From IMG/VR virus record IMGVR_UViG_3300043570_003087, positions 1-34,439 of that record: a stretch of DNA of 34,439 nt; one strand, given 5' to 3'. Position numbers and translations under genes: made by a program. The stretch comes from a virus. Of the stretch, positions 15,552 through 23,004 are shown piece by piece (within the stretch, counting starts at the first letter, position 1; each line of letters starts with the position of its first letter). The notes beneath the pieces are model-generated. The model was not told the origin of the DNA. It did no database searches and saw only the letters and a list, made by a program, of their open reading frames with translations.

Positions 15552-18512
15552 TTATGTGAACGCTGGTGAAATTGTGGTCAAATACGCAGTGGCTGAGGTG
15601 CCAGGGTCGTAGTAGGCAGTGATGGATATCATGCTGATGGCGTTGGCAGTGGCCGGCACTGTGGTAGTTCCGCCTGCGTATTTGTAAGCAGCGCCAGAAG
15701 GCATGGTAATGGTTCTGCCAGTGGAATCCTGTTGCACAATTACCGTGACTGTGTCAGTCTGATAGCGATTCACCGCAGTGGGCACTCCGCCACCTGTGGG
15801 TATCGTGGCCACTGTGATAAAGCCAGTAAAACTCATGGTGGCTGCTTCTGACACTGTGTAGTATTGCACCTGGCTGTTGGCCTTGTTGACCACAACAGAG
15901 CCGGCTGAACTGCTGAGGCTGTAACTGCTTTCCTGATACTGTGTCAGTGCACCTAATCGGTTCTTGTTGGCATTGTCTTCGTTGTAGATGTTCCAGTAGT
16001 TGGCAACTCTGGTGGTGTTGCCCGATGATATGCCAAACGTGTTGACAGATCCGGGTGTGTAGTAGTTGAAAATGTTGCCCACATCCACTGCTCCAGATCC
16101 GGGCGAATGATTGGGTGCAGCCACAAACAACATGGCTGTGGGCAGCAAAGCACCTTGAGCAGTGTTGCCTGCACTGCTGGAATATATGCCTAAGGCATTG
16201 CCAATTCTGCTGCCATTGCTTACAGCAACAAAACTCTGTATGCTTCCTGCTGTGGCCAAGTTGGCATTGCCCACGTTGGCACTCTGCCCTGCCTGCAGAA
16301 TAAAGGAACCGCTGCGTGCTATAAAAGGATTGGACTGGACAATGTTGCCGTTTTGAATGTATACTTCACTCGTAATGCCCTGCAGTCGACTGTTCACGTT
16401 GGCGTTGCCGTAGGTGGTAACACCGTTGAGATCAAAATACACAGTGGATGCCAGTTCAGTTTTTCTTGCACCGTTGTCTGTGGCTGTGAGCAGATCCATC
16501 AGACTCATTCTTGTGTTGCGCTGGTTGTTGGTCAGATATGTGGTGGTGTAGTTGCCACTGTAGCCATTGCCTATGATAATTGTGGAGGGCGAAATTGATG
16601 CAGCAGTGGTGTCTACCCATGTGTTGGCAGTGTTGATGATACTGCCTGTGGTGGTGATGTTGCCCAGTTGCACACGTCCAGTGGTGTTGTTGAATGTCAT
16701 GGCAGTGTTGCCAGCAAACACTCCGCCGTCGTTGAACTGTATCTGTGTGTTTGATCCGCCTGCAGAAGTTGTTATGCCTGTGAGTTGTGATCCGTTACCA
16801 ATGAAGTAGTTGCCAGTGACGTTGCCAGTGGCACTCACAGTGGTTGCAATAACAGCAGCCGGAGTGATATTGCCAATCACCATGTTGTTGATTGAACCTG
16901 TGTATGTGGGTGCAATTTCTACACTGGGTGTGCCTGTGGGTTTGATATGCACATGGCCCGAATTGCCTGTGGGTGAAATATCAATCTGAGCATTGGCACC
17001 AGTTATATTGGTGCTGACAGAGAGAGTAAAGTTGTCACCACCACCTGCACCCCATGCAGCCTGTGTTGTGCCTGCGGAATTTTTTAGTGTAGCGCCTGCT
17101 GAATTTACAGCTTGAAAATTAGGAGCAATCACATTGCCACTGTTGATGTTGCCAGTTACACTTAAACTGGTCAACACACCTACTGATGTGATGTTGGCCT
17201 GTGCGTTGCCTGTCACAGTGACGGCTGTGTTTGCACTACCTGCAGAGCCGGCTGAGGCTGCGTATGTGGCATTAGCCACTACACCTGTAACGTTGGCACC
17301 GGTGATGTTGGTCAATAAACTTCCGTTGCCAATCACATAACTGGCAGTGACATTGCCCGTAGTAGAAATACTATTGGACCCAAACGCAGACAAGAAGTTG
17401 GCCACATTGGCATTGCCGTATGTGCCGGCAAACGAAACAGGTGTGCCGTTGGCATAGTAGTAGTTGTCTGTGAGTAGGCCGCCTGTGGCAGTGTTGCCTG
17501 TGACACTAAGACTGGTCAATACACCTACTGAAGTAATATTGGCCTGTGCGTTGCCTGTCACAGTGCCTGCAGTGGTGGCTGAACCTGCAGAGACTGCGTA
17601 TGTAGCATTGGCCACTACACCTGTAACGTTGGCACCGGTAATGTTGCTTAGTAATGATCCATTACCCGCAATGTAAGCACCTGTGATGTTGCCAGTGGCA
17701 CTTACAGGACCTGGCACTGTCAGCACATTGCCTGCAGTGTTGAATGTAAATCCAGGGCCTGTGCCAATATTGCCTGCAGTGTTGATCAGCACTTCTGTGT
17801 TGGCTCCTGTCACAACAACATTGCCTATAATATTGCCTGTGACGTTGCCGAAGAAATTGGCTGCAGTGACATTGCCAGTGGTTGATATGGAGTTGGCACC
17901 TAAATTGCTCAACAGTGCAGTGACATTGGCATTGCCATAAGTTGACGAAATGTTGCTTAGTAGGCCGCCATCGCCCAGATAGAAGTTTGCACTGACATAG
18001 TTCACACCCACAATGTTGCCTGCGGCACCGGATGTTTTTAAGTTGCCGCCAATCACATTGCCAGTGGTGATCATGTCTGCTGTGTTGGTGCCTGATGCCA
18101 GGTATGCGCTCACATTGGCATTGCCGTAACTGCTGACAATGCCAGTGAGTTGGCTGCCGTTGCCTGCAAAATAACCTGCTGTGACATTGCCAGTGGTTGA
18201 TATGGCATTTGAACCAAAGTTGGCCAACAGTGTGGTCACATTGGCATTGCCGTATGTGCTGACAATGCCGGTAAGTTGGCTGCCGTTGCCAATAAAGTAG
18301 TTGCCTATAACGTTGCCAGTGGCTGATATTACGCCAATAGTGTTGGCACCATCTGTGCTGGCAGCCAACAGCGCAACCACATTGGCATTGCCATACTGGT
18401 CTGGCTCCTGCACTGTGATGTTGGCAGACCCAGAATACAAGGTTGTGAAATTTCTACTGGCTACATTGGCATTTCCACTGGGTTGTGGATATAAACTGGT
18501 TGAACTGGTCAT
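15552..18512 (-). CDS. Large repeat-built tail fibre protein
   Basis: A 986-aa fibre protein. The first 25 residues may join it to the tail. Residues about 40-560 are repeats of about 40 residues, YGNANVxxLLxxxGSNxIST followed by TGNVTAxYFxGNGSQLTGI, with a second cassette (ANVTGVVANATYAxSAGSA, NITSVGVLTSLSVTGN) present twice. From about 600 the repeat weakens, and the C-terminal 330 residues (from about YGNANVNSRLQGITSE) form a distinct beta-rich region that probably holds the receptor-binding part. An AAGGACGG ribosome-binding site precedes it. No endosialidase or peptidase motif was recognised. Confidence 0.75.
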   Translation of the reverse strand: MTSSTSLYPQPSGNANVASRNFTTLYSGSANITVQEPDQYGNANVVALLAASTDGANTIGVISATGNVIGNYFIGNGSQLTGIVSTYGNANVTTLLANFGSNAISTTGNVTAGYFAGNGSQLTGIVSSYGNANVSAYLASGTNTADMITTGNVIGGNLKTSGAAGNIVGVNYVSANFYLGDGGLLSNISSTYGNANVTALLSNLGANSISTTGNVTAANFFGNVTGNIIGNVVVTGANTEVLINTAGNIGTGPGFTFNTAGNVLTVPGPVSATGNITGAYIAGNGSLLSNITGANVTGVVANATYAVSAGSATTAGTVTGNAQANITSVGVLTSLSVTGNTATGGLLTDNYYYANGTPVSFAGTYGNANVANFLSAFGSNSISTTGNVTASYVIGNGSLLTNITGANVTGVVANATYAASAGSAGSANTAVTVTGNAQANITSVGVLTSLSVTGNINSGNVIAPNFQAVNSAGATLKNSAGTTQAAWGAGGGDNFTLSVSTNITGANAQIDISPTGNSGHVHIKPTGTPSVEIAPTYTGSINNMVIGNITPAAVIATTVSATGNVTGNYFIGNGSQLTGITTSAGGSNTQIQFNDGGVFAGNTAMTFNNTTGRVQLGNITTTGSIINTANTWVDTTAASISPSTIIIGNGYSGNYTTTYLTNNQRNTRMSLMDLLTATDNGARKTELASTVYFDLNGVTTYGNANVNSRLQGITSEVYIQNGNIVQSNPFIARSGSFILQAGQSANVGNANLATAGSIQSFVAVSNGSRIGNALGIYSSSAGNTAQGALLPTAMLFVAAPNHSPGSGAVDVGNIFNYYTPGSVNTFGISSGNTTRVANYWNIYNEDNANKNRLGALTQYQESSYSLSSSAGSVVVNKANSQVQYYTVSEAATMSFTGFITVATIPTGGGVPTAVNRYQTDTVTVIVQQDSTGRTITMPSGAAYKYAGGTTTVPATANAISMISITAYYDPGTSATAYLTTISPAFT
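17143..17680. repeat. Near-identical direct repeats inside the large fibre gene
   Basis: About 195 bp at 17143-17340 recurs at 17488-17680. Shared blocks include GGCCTGTGCGTTGCCTGTCA (starting at 17196 and 17541) and GCCACTACACCTGTAACGTT (starting at 17275 and 17611). The offset changes from 345 to 336, so the second copy lacks nine bases, which keeps the frame. This suggests recent duplication or gene conversion of a fibre cassette. Confidence 0.75.
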
Positions 18513-18521
18513 TGGCCGTCC

Positions 18522-19505
18522 TTATTTGATGTTGTATTGGCGATACTGGCGGGGCTGCCATACTGATGTAAAGCGTGTGTGGCCGCCAGACCATTTGCCT
18601 TTGTTGTTCTGATCTTCTACTTGATTCCAGGCATTATCAAATTTGCTGCCATATACCTGTGCATCTTCTACATTGTGACGTTTGATATAGTATTCACGCA
18701 GGGTGGCATACACATAGCCTTCTGGCCAGGTCTGTAGCACAGCATTGGTCTGCACTGTTTTGTTTAGAGCATAGATGTTGGTCACTGTGCCTGCTGTGGG
18801 AGTTGTTCCGGCCACTGCTGTGAATGTGATTGATGTGGCAGTGGGCTTGCTGGCCACTGTGTAAACACCGCCGGAACCAAGTGATCCAGTGCCGGCTGTG
18901 GCTGAAATAGTGTCACCAATTTCTAAACCATCATTTGTTTCCATTCCTGTGATGGCAGCAGTCCACGGTCCTGCTCCAGCAATTGAACCCACTGTGCCAG
19001 TGGTGCTGATCAGATTTTCTGCAGGTGCAAACAACAAAGGCCATGCTTTGTAGTAGTATAAGTTTACCAGGGCGCCTTCACCAATCCAAGGTAGGAAGTG
19101 ATACTTGTCTGCTACTTCGGAAAACTTGCCACGAATCACAGCAGGCACGTTTACAGGACTCAAATACAACTGTGCAATCATACCCTGTGTGATGATGTCT
19201 CTATCGCCAATACGATCATACACAATCCACGGACCTGTTTGACTGTTTTGTTCGCCACCCGGATTGCCCTGTTTGAAGAACAGGATGGGCTTGTTCATGT
19301 CTGCAGGAATGGGAATGTATCCTTCTGAATCTGCCACACCAATGTTTTCAGCCGCATATGGATCACTACGCAAGGCAGGTAACTCCACGTTACGCATACT
19401 GAGTTCTGCTAAGAATATGCAGTTTTTAATTTCGTTGTCGTTGGTAGAACCTGTAAAGTCTTTGATATAGGTTACAAGTGCGTCGCCATCTGGTATTACA
19501 AACAT
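18522..19505 (-). CDS. Head-tail adaptor (short-tail tubular/adaptor protein) with Ig-like insert
   Basis: A 327-aa protein. Residues 1-165 and 245-327 resemble the helical adaptor that docks under the portal in podoviruses (T7 gp11, P22 gp4 role): MFVIPDGDALVTYIKDFTGS, an acidic/aromatic middle, YYYKAWPLL, then TWPEGYVYATLREYYIKRHN. Between them residues 168-243 are a Gly/Thr-rich beta module (LEIGDTISATAGTGSLGSGG) like those in two other tail proteins here. Ribosome-binding site AAGGGAC. The downstream end borders the fibre gene with a nine-base gap. Confidence 0.65.
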   Translation of the reverse strand: MFVIPDGDALVTYIKDFTGSTNDNEIKNCIFLAELSMRNVELPALRSDPYAAENIGVADSEGYIPIPADMNKPILFFKQGNPGGEQNSQTGPWIVYDRIGDRDIITQGMIAQLYLSPVNVPAVIRGKFSEVADKYHFLPWIGEGALVNLYYYKAWPLLFAPAENLISTTGTVGSIAGAGPWTAAITGMETNDGLEIGDTISATAGTGSLGSGGVYTVASKPTATSITFTAVAGTTPTAGTVTNIYALNKTVQTNAVLQTWPEGYVYATLREYYIKRHNVEDAQVYGSKFDNAWNQVEDQNNKGKWSGGHTRFTSVWQPRQYRQYNIK

Positions 19506-19507
19506 TT

Positions 19508-20092
19508 TTAATGTCCCTTAAAGAAACGTTGTTGGCCCATCCGTGTAGGATAAGGCACTTCAACTGGTATTGGTAGTTTGCCACCAGGGTAGCAAATATA
19601 CTGCGGGTATTCTCGTTCAACAACCCGGTAAAACTGCGCTTTTAATGTTCTATCGTGTTTGATAGCAGCCCAGGGCATACCACCAAAATACTGATCACTG
19701 ATGCGAATGCTGACCACGTTGGGCAGGTCCATCCATTTGTAAGTGAGTTTGCCATCTTCACCAATGGGTGCCAAAGGATCGTGATGTCCTGCTTCGCATG
19801 CCTTACGGTATTCCTGGCAACGTCGGGCCACTGCTTCAGCATTGTGCTGTTCACGTGTGATAAAAAACTTGCCATCCTGTCGGCCAGTGGTGGTTTTGAT
19901 GTTGTTTGAAGCGTTCCAACTGGTTCTTGACCAGTCGCCCTTCATTGAATTGTATAACTTGTCGTTTTTCAACAAGGCATCTGCTACGCCGTTGTGGTTT
20001 GTGACCATGCCTCCATGATCCTGTCGCCAGTAGTTGTGATTCTTTTCTGGGTCTGTGTCGTCTAAGTATTCGGGGGTGTCAATTGTGCTCAT
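19508..20092 (-). CDS. Unknown protein between capsid and adaptor genes
   Basis: A 194-aa polar protein (start MSTIDTPEYLDDTDPEKN) of unknown function. It has many Lys/Arg, His and aromatic residues (TYKWMDLPNVVSIRISDQYF, YRVVEREYPQYICYPGGKLP). ATG 20092 is chosen because the longer GTG start at 20134 would lie inside the terminator. There is no ribosome-binding site; CTAAATA ends five bases upstream. It is the first gene of the tail block after the capsid terminator and may be a head-completion or tail-assembly protein by position. Confidence 0.55.
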   Translation of the reverse strand: MSTIDTPEYLDDTDPEKNHNYWRQDHGGMVTNHNGVADALLKNDKLYNSMKGDWSRTSWNASNNIKTTTGRQDGKFFITREQHNAEAVARRCQEYRKACEAGHHDPLAPIGEDGKLTYKWMDLPNVVSIRISDQYFGGMPWAAIKHDRTLKAQFYRVVEREYPQYICYPGGKLPIPVEVPYPTRMGQQRFFKGH

Positions 20093-20097
20093 AGCAG

Positions 20098-20104
20098 TAT
20101 TTAG
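20098..20104 (-). promoter_or_regulatory. CTAAATA late-promoter-like motif restarting transcription after the capsid gene
   Basis: CACTAAATACTGCT precedes the ATG at 20092 by five bases after the heptamer. It lies about 30 bases downstream of the strong capsid terminator, just where a new promoter would be needed for the tail operon. This is the best contextual support that the motif is a promoter. Confidence 0.6.
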
Positions 20105-20134
20105 TGAAACTGCAAAATACACGGATAAGTCCAC

Positions 20135-20158
20135 AAAAAAAGCACCCCGAAGGGTGCT
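20135..20158 (-). terminator. Strong intrinsic terminator after the major capsid gene
   Basis: On the minus strand AGCACCC, a TTCG tetraloop and GGGTGCT (20158-20141) are followed by T, reading C(UUCG)G, an extra-stable loop. The stem can extend through AAA/TTT to CCAC/GTGG. It lies 26 bases after the capsid stop codon, and would limit readthrough so that the capsid message is made in excess of the tail genes. Confidence 0.9.
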
Positions 20159-20184
20159 TTGTGGTCTGTTTGATCCGAGTTGGA

Positions 20185-21357
20185 TTAAACGTAACTGTCG
20201 CCAGCACCAAAGTTCACACGCTGAACGAATGTGCTTGGACGTGCGCCTGATACAGCAGCACCTGATGCAGAGATGTTGTGTAATACACCAACGCCTGCTG
20301 GGTTACGCACAATCAATGTGCCTTCCATCAAGAACTGATCTAAACTGGCATCCGCATTTGAGAACACTTCATTGTTGGGACCTAAGTCACGCAATGAGCC
20401 CCACTGTAGAACGTCTTCGTTCATGAAGTAGATCTGATCACTTACACCTGCTGAGTCCATGATCCATGAATCATAGATTTCATAAGTGTAGTTGAAGTCG
20501 CCTTCATAAGTTTGGATTGTGTCACCACGCTCCACGTTACGACGGTTGATACTGGTGTTGGAGTTCACAATGTTGTCCGAGATCATTGTGCGTAGGCTGG
20601 TTGGAACAACCATTGTGCGGATCTTGGCATTGTAACGCTGTTCAGCAGTGGTGACCAATTGCTTGTATAACACAGGCTGGAACAACTGGTTTACAAATGT
20701 GCCAGTGTAGAACTCTGTGCCGTTGGCACTGATGTTTAGGTTACCAACGTTGGCAGTGGAACTGTCGCTCGATGCGTTGTTGGTGTTTGTGGTGATGTTG
20801 GCAGCAGCGCCAGCACTGGGGTTAAAACTGTGTGTGCCTGCAAATGCGTTCAATGAACCCATACGACGACCTTCAGTTTGTGCAGTGGCAGGGCTAATTG
20901 CTGTGCCTGATTGACCTGAGTATTGTGTGCCGATCTGATCTGCACGAACCAATTGCATTTCAACGTCGAACATCAGTTCGATCAGTTGTTTTACTTCTTG
21001 GTATGCTTGTGGGTCGCCACCAGCCTGCATCACAGCACGTGCTGTTCCAGAAGCCGCAATGGTTGTCTGGAAAATCTGTGTGTAGTTGCCGAGATTGTAA
21101 CGTGAATTACTTTCTGCATTGGCTGTAGACACAGCAGCACCTTCTTGCACAGCCTGGGCTGATGGCAAGCGATAGATGTCGTCTGTCCACAAAGGCAAAG
21201 TGCTATTGACCTTGCGTTTTTTACTCATACACATGTTCAGAACAGGTGTATCATCTTTTACGCGATTGCTCACGTCTAAATCTAAATCTTTGACAACGAT
21301 GTCAGCGCCATACGCTGTAGTTCCGTTACCAATTTGACTTGTTGTAATTTCTGCCAT
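20185..21357 (-). CDS. Major capsid protein, HK97-fold (SU10/DUF5309-like)
   Basis: A 390-aa shell protein. The pattern fits the DUF5309/SU10-like major capsid group: MAEITTSQIG start, NRVKDDTPVLNMCMSKKRKV, LPLWTDDIYRLPSAQAVQEG, a long central helix with MFDVEMQLVRADQIG, a peripheral domain, and GTLIVRNPAGVGVLHNI near the end. Residues about 175-215 are a Ser/Asn/Thr/Ala-rich stretch that looks like an inserted surface loop. It has the best ribosome-binding site of the window (AAGGAG, 21369-21364), fits the scaffold gene 26 bases upstream, and is followed by a strong terminator, all as expected for the most abundant virion protein. Confidence 0.85.
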   Translation of the reverse strand: MAEITTSQIGNGTTAYGADIVVKDLDLDVSNRVKDDTPVLNMCMSKKRKVNSTLPLWTDDIYRLPSAQAVQEGAAVSTANAESNSRYNLGNYTQIFQTTIAASGTARAVMQAGGDPQAYQEVKQLIELMFDVEMQLVRADQIGTQYSGQSGTAISPATAQTEGRRMGSLNAFAGTHSFNPSAGAAANITTNTNNASSDSSTANVGNLNISANGTEFYTGTFVNQLFQPVLYKQLVTTAEQRYNAKIRTMVVPTSLRTMISDNIVNSNTSINRRNVERGDTIQTYEGDFNYTYEIYDSWIMDSAGVSDQIYFMNEDVLQWGSLRDLGPNNEVFSNADASLDQFLMEGTLIVRNPAGVGVLHNISASGAAVSGARPSTFVQRVNFGAGDSYV

Positions 21358-21383
21358 GTTATTCTCCTTGAATGTAGGCTAAG

Positions 21384-22562
21384 TTATCTACTACTTCTTG
21401 ATGCTGAACGAATCTGTGTGAGTCGTTGCATCAACAAGTTGTCGCCGGCTTTTTTATCACCGGATTTGGCTTGTTCACGAAGTTTATTCATGCCTTCTGA
21501 TTGGTCTCGAGTGGTTTGAGTTGATCCTTTGCGACTGGTCAATGCAGCGATACTGCTGCCTGCTGACCGTGTGGTGGGCTTGCCGCGGTATTTTAAACCG
21601 TCTCGGACAAGTGCCAACAAATTTTCATCACTTGATATCAAATCAATATTTCTAACACCAGGAATAATCTCGCCATGTGCGTCGGGCCATATCTTGGCAA
21701 CACGTTCGCGCAGTTCATTGTAGACATATTCGTTTCGCAACTCCTTGTCTGTGAATGCTCGACGGTTGAGATCTAAGCGTTCTGTTACCTGCTGTCGACG
21801 AACTTCTCTAAACTGATCCACTGCCGGTTTTAACTCACCAATCATTGCTTGCTGCTGGCGAATGTATTGCTCATTCTGCTGCATTGATGCTTGAATCCTG
21901 GCACGTTGACCGGGATCTTGCGTCTGCGCAAGTTGCTGATGGAAAGTTGTCTGGTAGTTTTGCGTTTTGAGAATTTCATCATACGCTGCCTGTAACTTGG
22001 GCTGAACCGTAAACTCCATGGCCAGTGTTAGTCCTTCTTGCTTGGCTCGACTGTCTTTTACAAATTCATCGAACTCGGCTTTTTCAACCTTTAACTGGCG
22101 TGCTTCTTCGTGTATTGCTCCACCTTGACCTAATATGGACGCGGCTTTCTTGGCATCAATAACAATTTCTCGGCCATTCTTCATAAATTTGAATCGGGCG
22201 TTGGGGTTTGTTTCTGCAAACTCCACGAAATCAATTAAATCATCTGCTGTAGAATTATTACTGTCAGGGCTTACAGGTTCATCTGGTGTGTCCTGGGCGT
22301 CTGCTTCATAATTGTCGCTGTCTATATCTGTGTCGCTGGCATCAGCAACTTCTGGCTCTACACTCGCGTGGGCCACAGGCTTCAAAGATTCCTCTTCTGG
22401 TCCTGTTGCAGTCTGCTCGGTTGCACGAATCAGGTTACGTTCGGTCTGTTGACGCATAACGGCCATCTTTTCGGCAATTGAGTCCAGGCTTGGGACTGCT
22501 GGGTTGACATTGGCCGCAGTGCCGACTGGGTCGGTGCTGTTAGGCGTGATCGTTGTGTTCAT
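21384..22562 (-). CDS. Capsid scaffolding protein
   Basis: A 392-aa protein directly before the capsid gene. Residues 1-115 are acidic and disordered-looking, residues about 150-300 are long charged and Gln-rich helices that can form coiled coils, and the C-terminus is basic (GSSIAALTSRKGSTQTT, then LTQIRSASRSSR), as in scaffolds whose basic end binds the shell. No enzyme motif, so no fused protease is visible. Ribosome-binding site AAAAGGA. The call rests on position and composition. Confidence 0.75.
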   Translation of the reverse strand: MNTTITPNSTDPVGTAANVNPAVPSLDSIAEKMAVMRQQTERNLIRATEQTATGPEEESLKPVAHASVEPEVADASDTDIDSDNYEADAQDTPDEPVSPDSNNSTADDLIDFVEFAETNPNARFKFMKNGREIVIDAKKAASILGQGGAIHEEARQLKVEKAEFDEFVKDSRAKQEGLTLAMEFTVQPKLQAAYDEILKTQNYQTTFHQQLAQTQDPGQRARIQASMQQNEQYIRQQQAMIGELKPAVDQFREVRRQQVTERLDLNRRAFTDKELRNEYVYNELRERVAKIWPDAHGEIIPGVRNIDLISSDENLLALVRDGLKYRGKPTTRSAGSSIAALTSRKGSTQTTRDQSEGMNKLREQAKSGDKKAGDNLLMQRLTQIRSASRSSR

Positions 22563-22606
22563 TTTGTTCCTTTTAAAGCCGGGGGCAATGCCTTACCAGC
22601 GTGAGA

Positions 22607-22613
22607 TATTTAG
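22607..22613 (-). promoter_or_regulatory. CTAAATA late-promoter-like motif before scaffold-capsid
   Basis: GACTAAATATCTC lies 44 bases before the scaffold ATG at 22562, leaving a leader with a ribosome-binding site. It would drive scaffold and major capsid, which end at the terminator at 20135-20158. Confidence 0.55.
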
Positions 22614-22635
22614 TCAATGCGGTAGAAAAGGCGGA

Positions 22636-22983
22636 TTATTGGTTTTGTCGGGGATCTGCTTCCCATTCAATGATTCTGTTTTTCATGATCACTGCACGCT
22701 TTAAACTGGCAATGAATGCATCCATACCACTTAGTTGATTGGCCATGGCCACACGTCGGCTGTTGTCGTCGGCGGTGTGTCCTGTAATGGTGATCAGGCT
22801 GTCGGCCAGTTCAAATCTAAAGTGATGCACAAACAGGGCCAGGTCACGATTCTTCAGCAGTGCTTCTGCATCCGATCCATACGTCTTGGCTCTGTCGCGT
22901 TGTGCGGGTGTAAACTTTTTGTAGTTGTTCAAATCCACTGTGACACGGCTGTTAAAGGCCGCTACTGCATCTTCATCAATCAT
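22636..22983 (-). CDS. Unknown small protein between portal and scaffold
   Basis: A 115-aa mostly helical protein of unknown function (MIDEDAVAAFNSRVTVDLNN start; central FVHHFRFELADSLITITGH). Small genes in this place in podophages are often head-assembly or hypothetical proteins. Ribosome-binding site AAGGAA. Twenty-one bases separate it from the portal stop codon. Confidence 0.55.
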   Translation of the reverse strand: MIDEDAVAAFNSRVTVDLNNYKKFTPAQRDRAKTYGSDAEALLKNRDLALFVHHFRFELADSLITITGHTADDNSRRVAMANQLSGMDAFIASLKRAVIMKNRIIEWEADPRQNQ

Positions 22984-23004
22984 TTCTGTTCCTTATAAAA
23001 TCTA

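Noticed and set aside
12783-18512. Regular repeats considered as a CRISPR array
   Set aside because: The repeats are coding, keep the frame, vary in spacing and encode a fibre motif.
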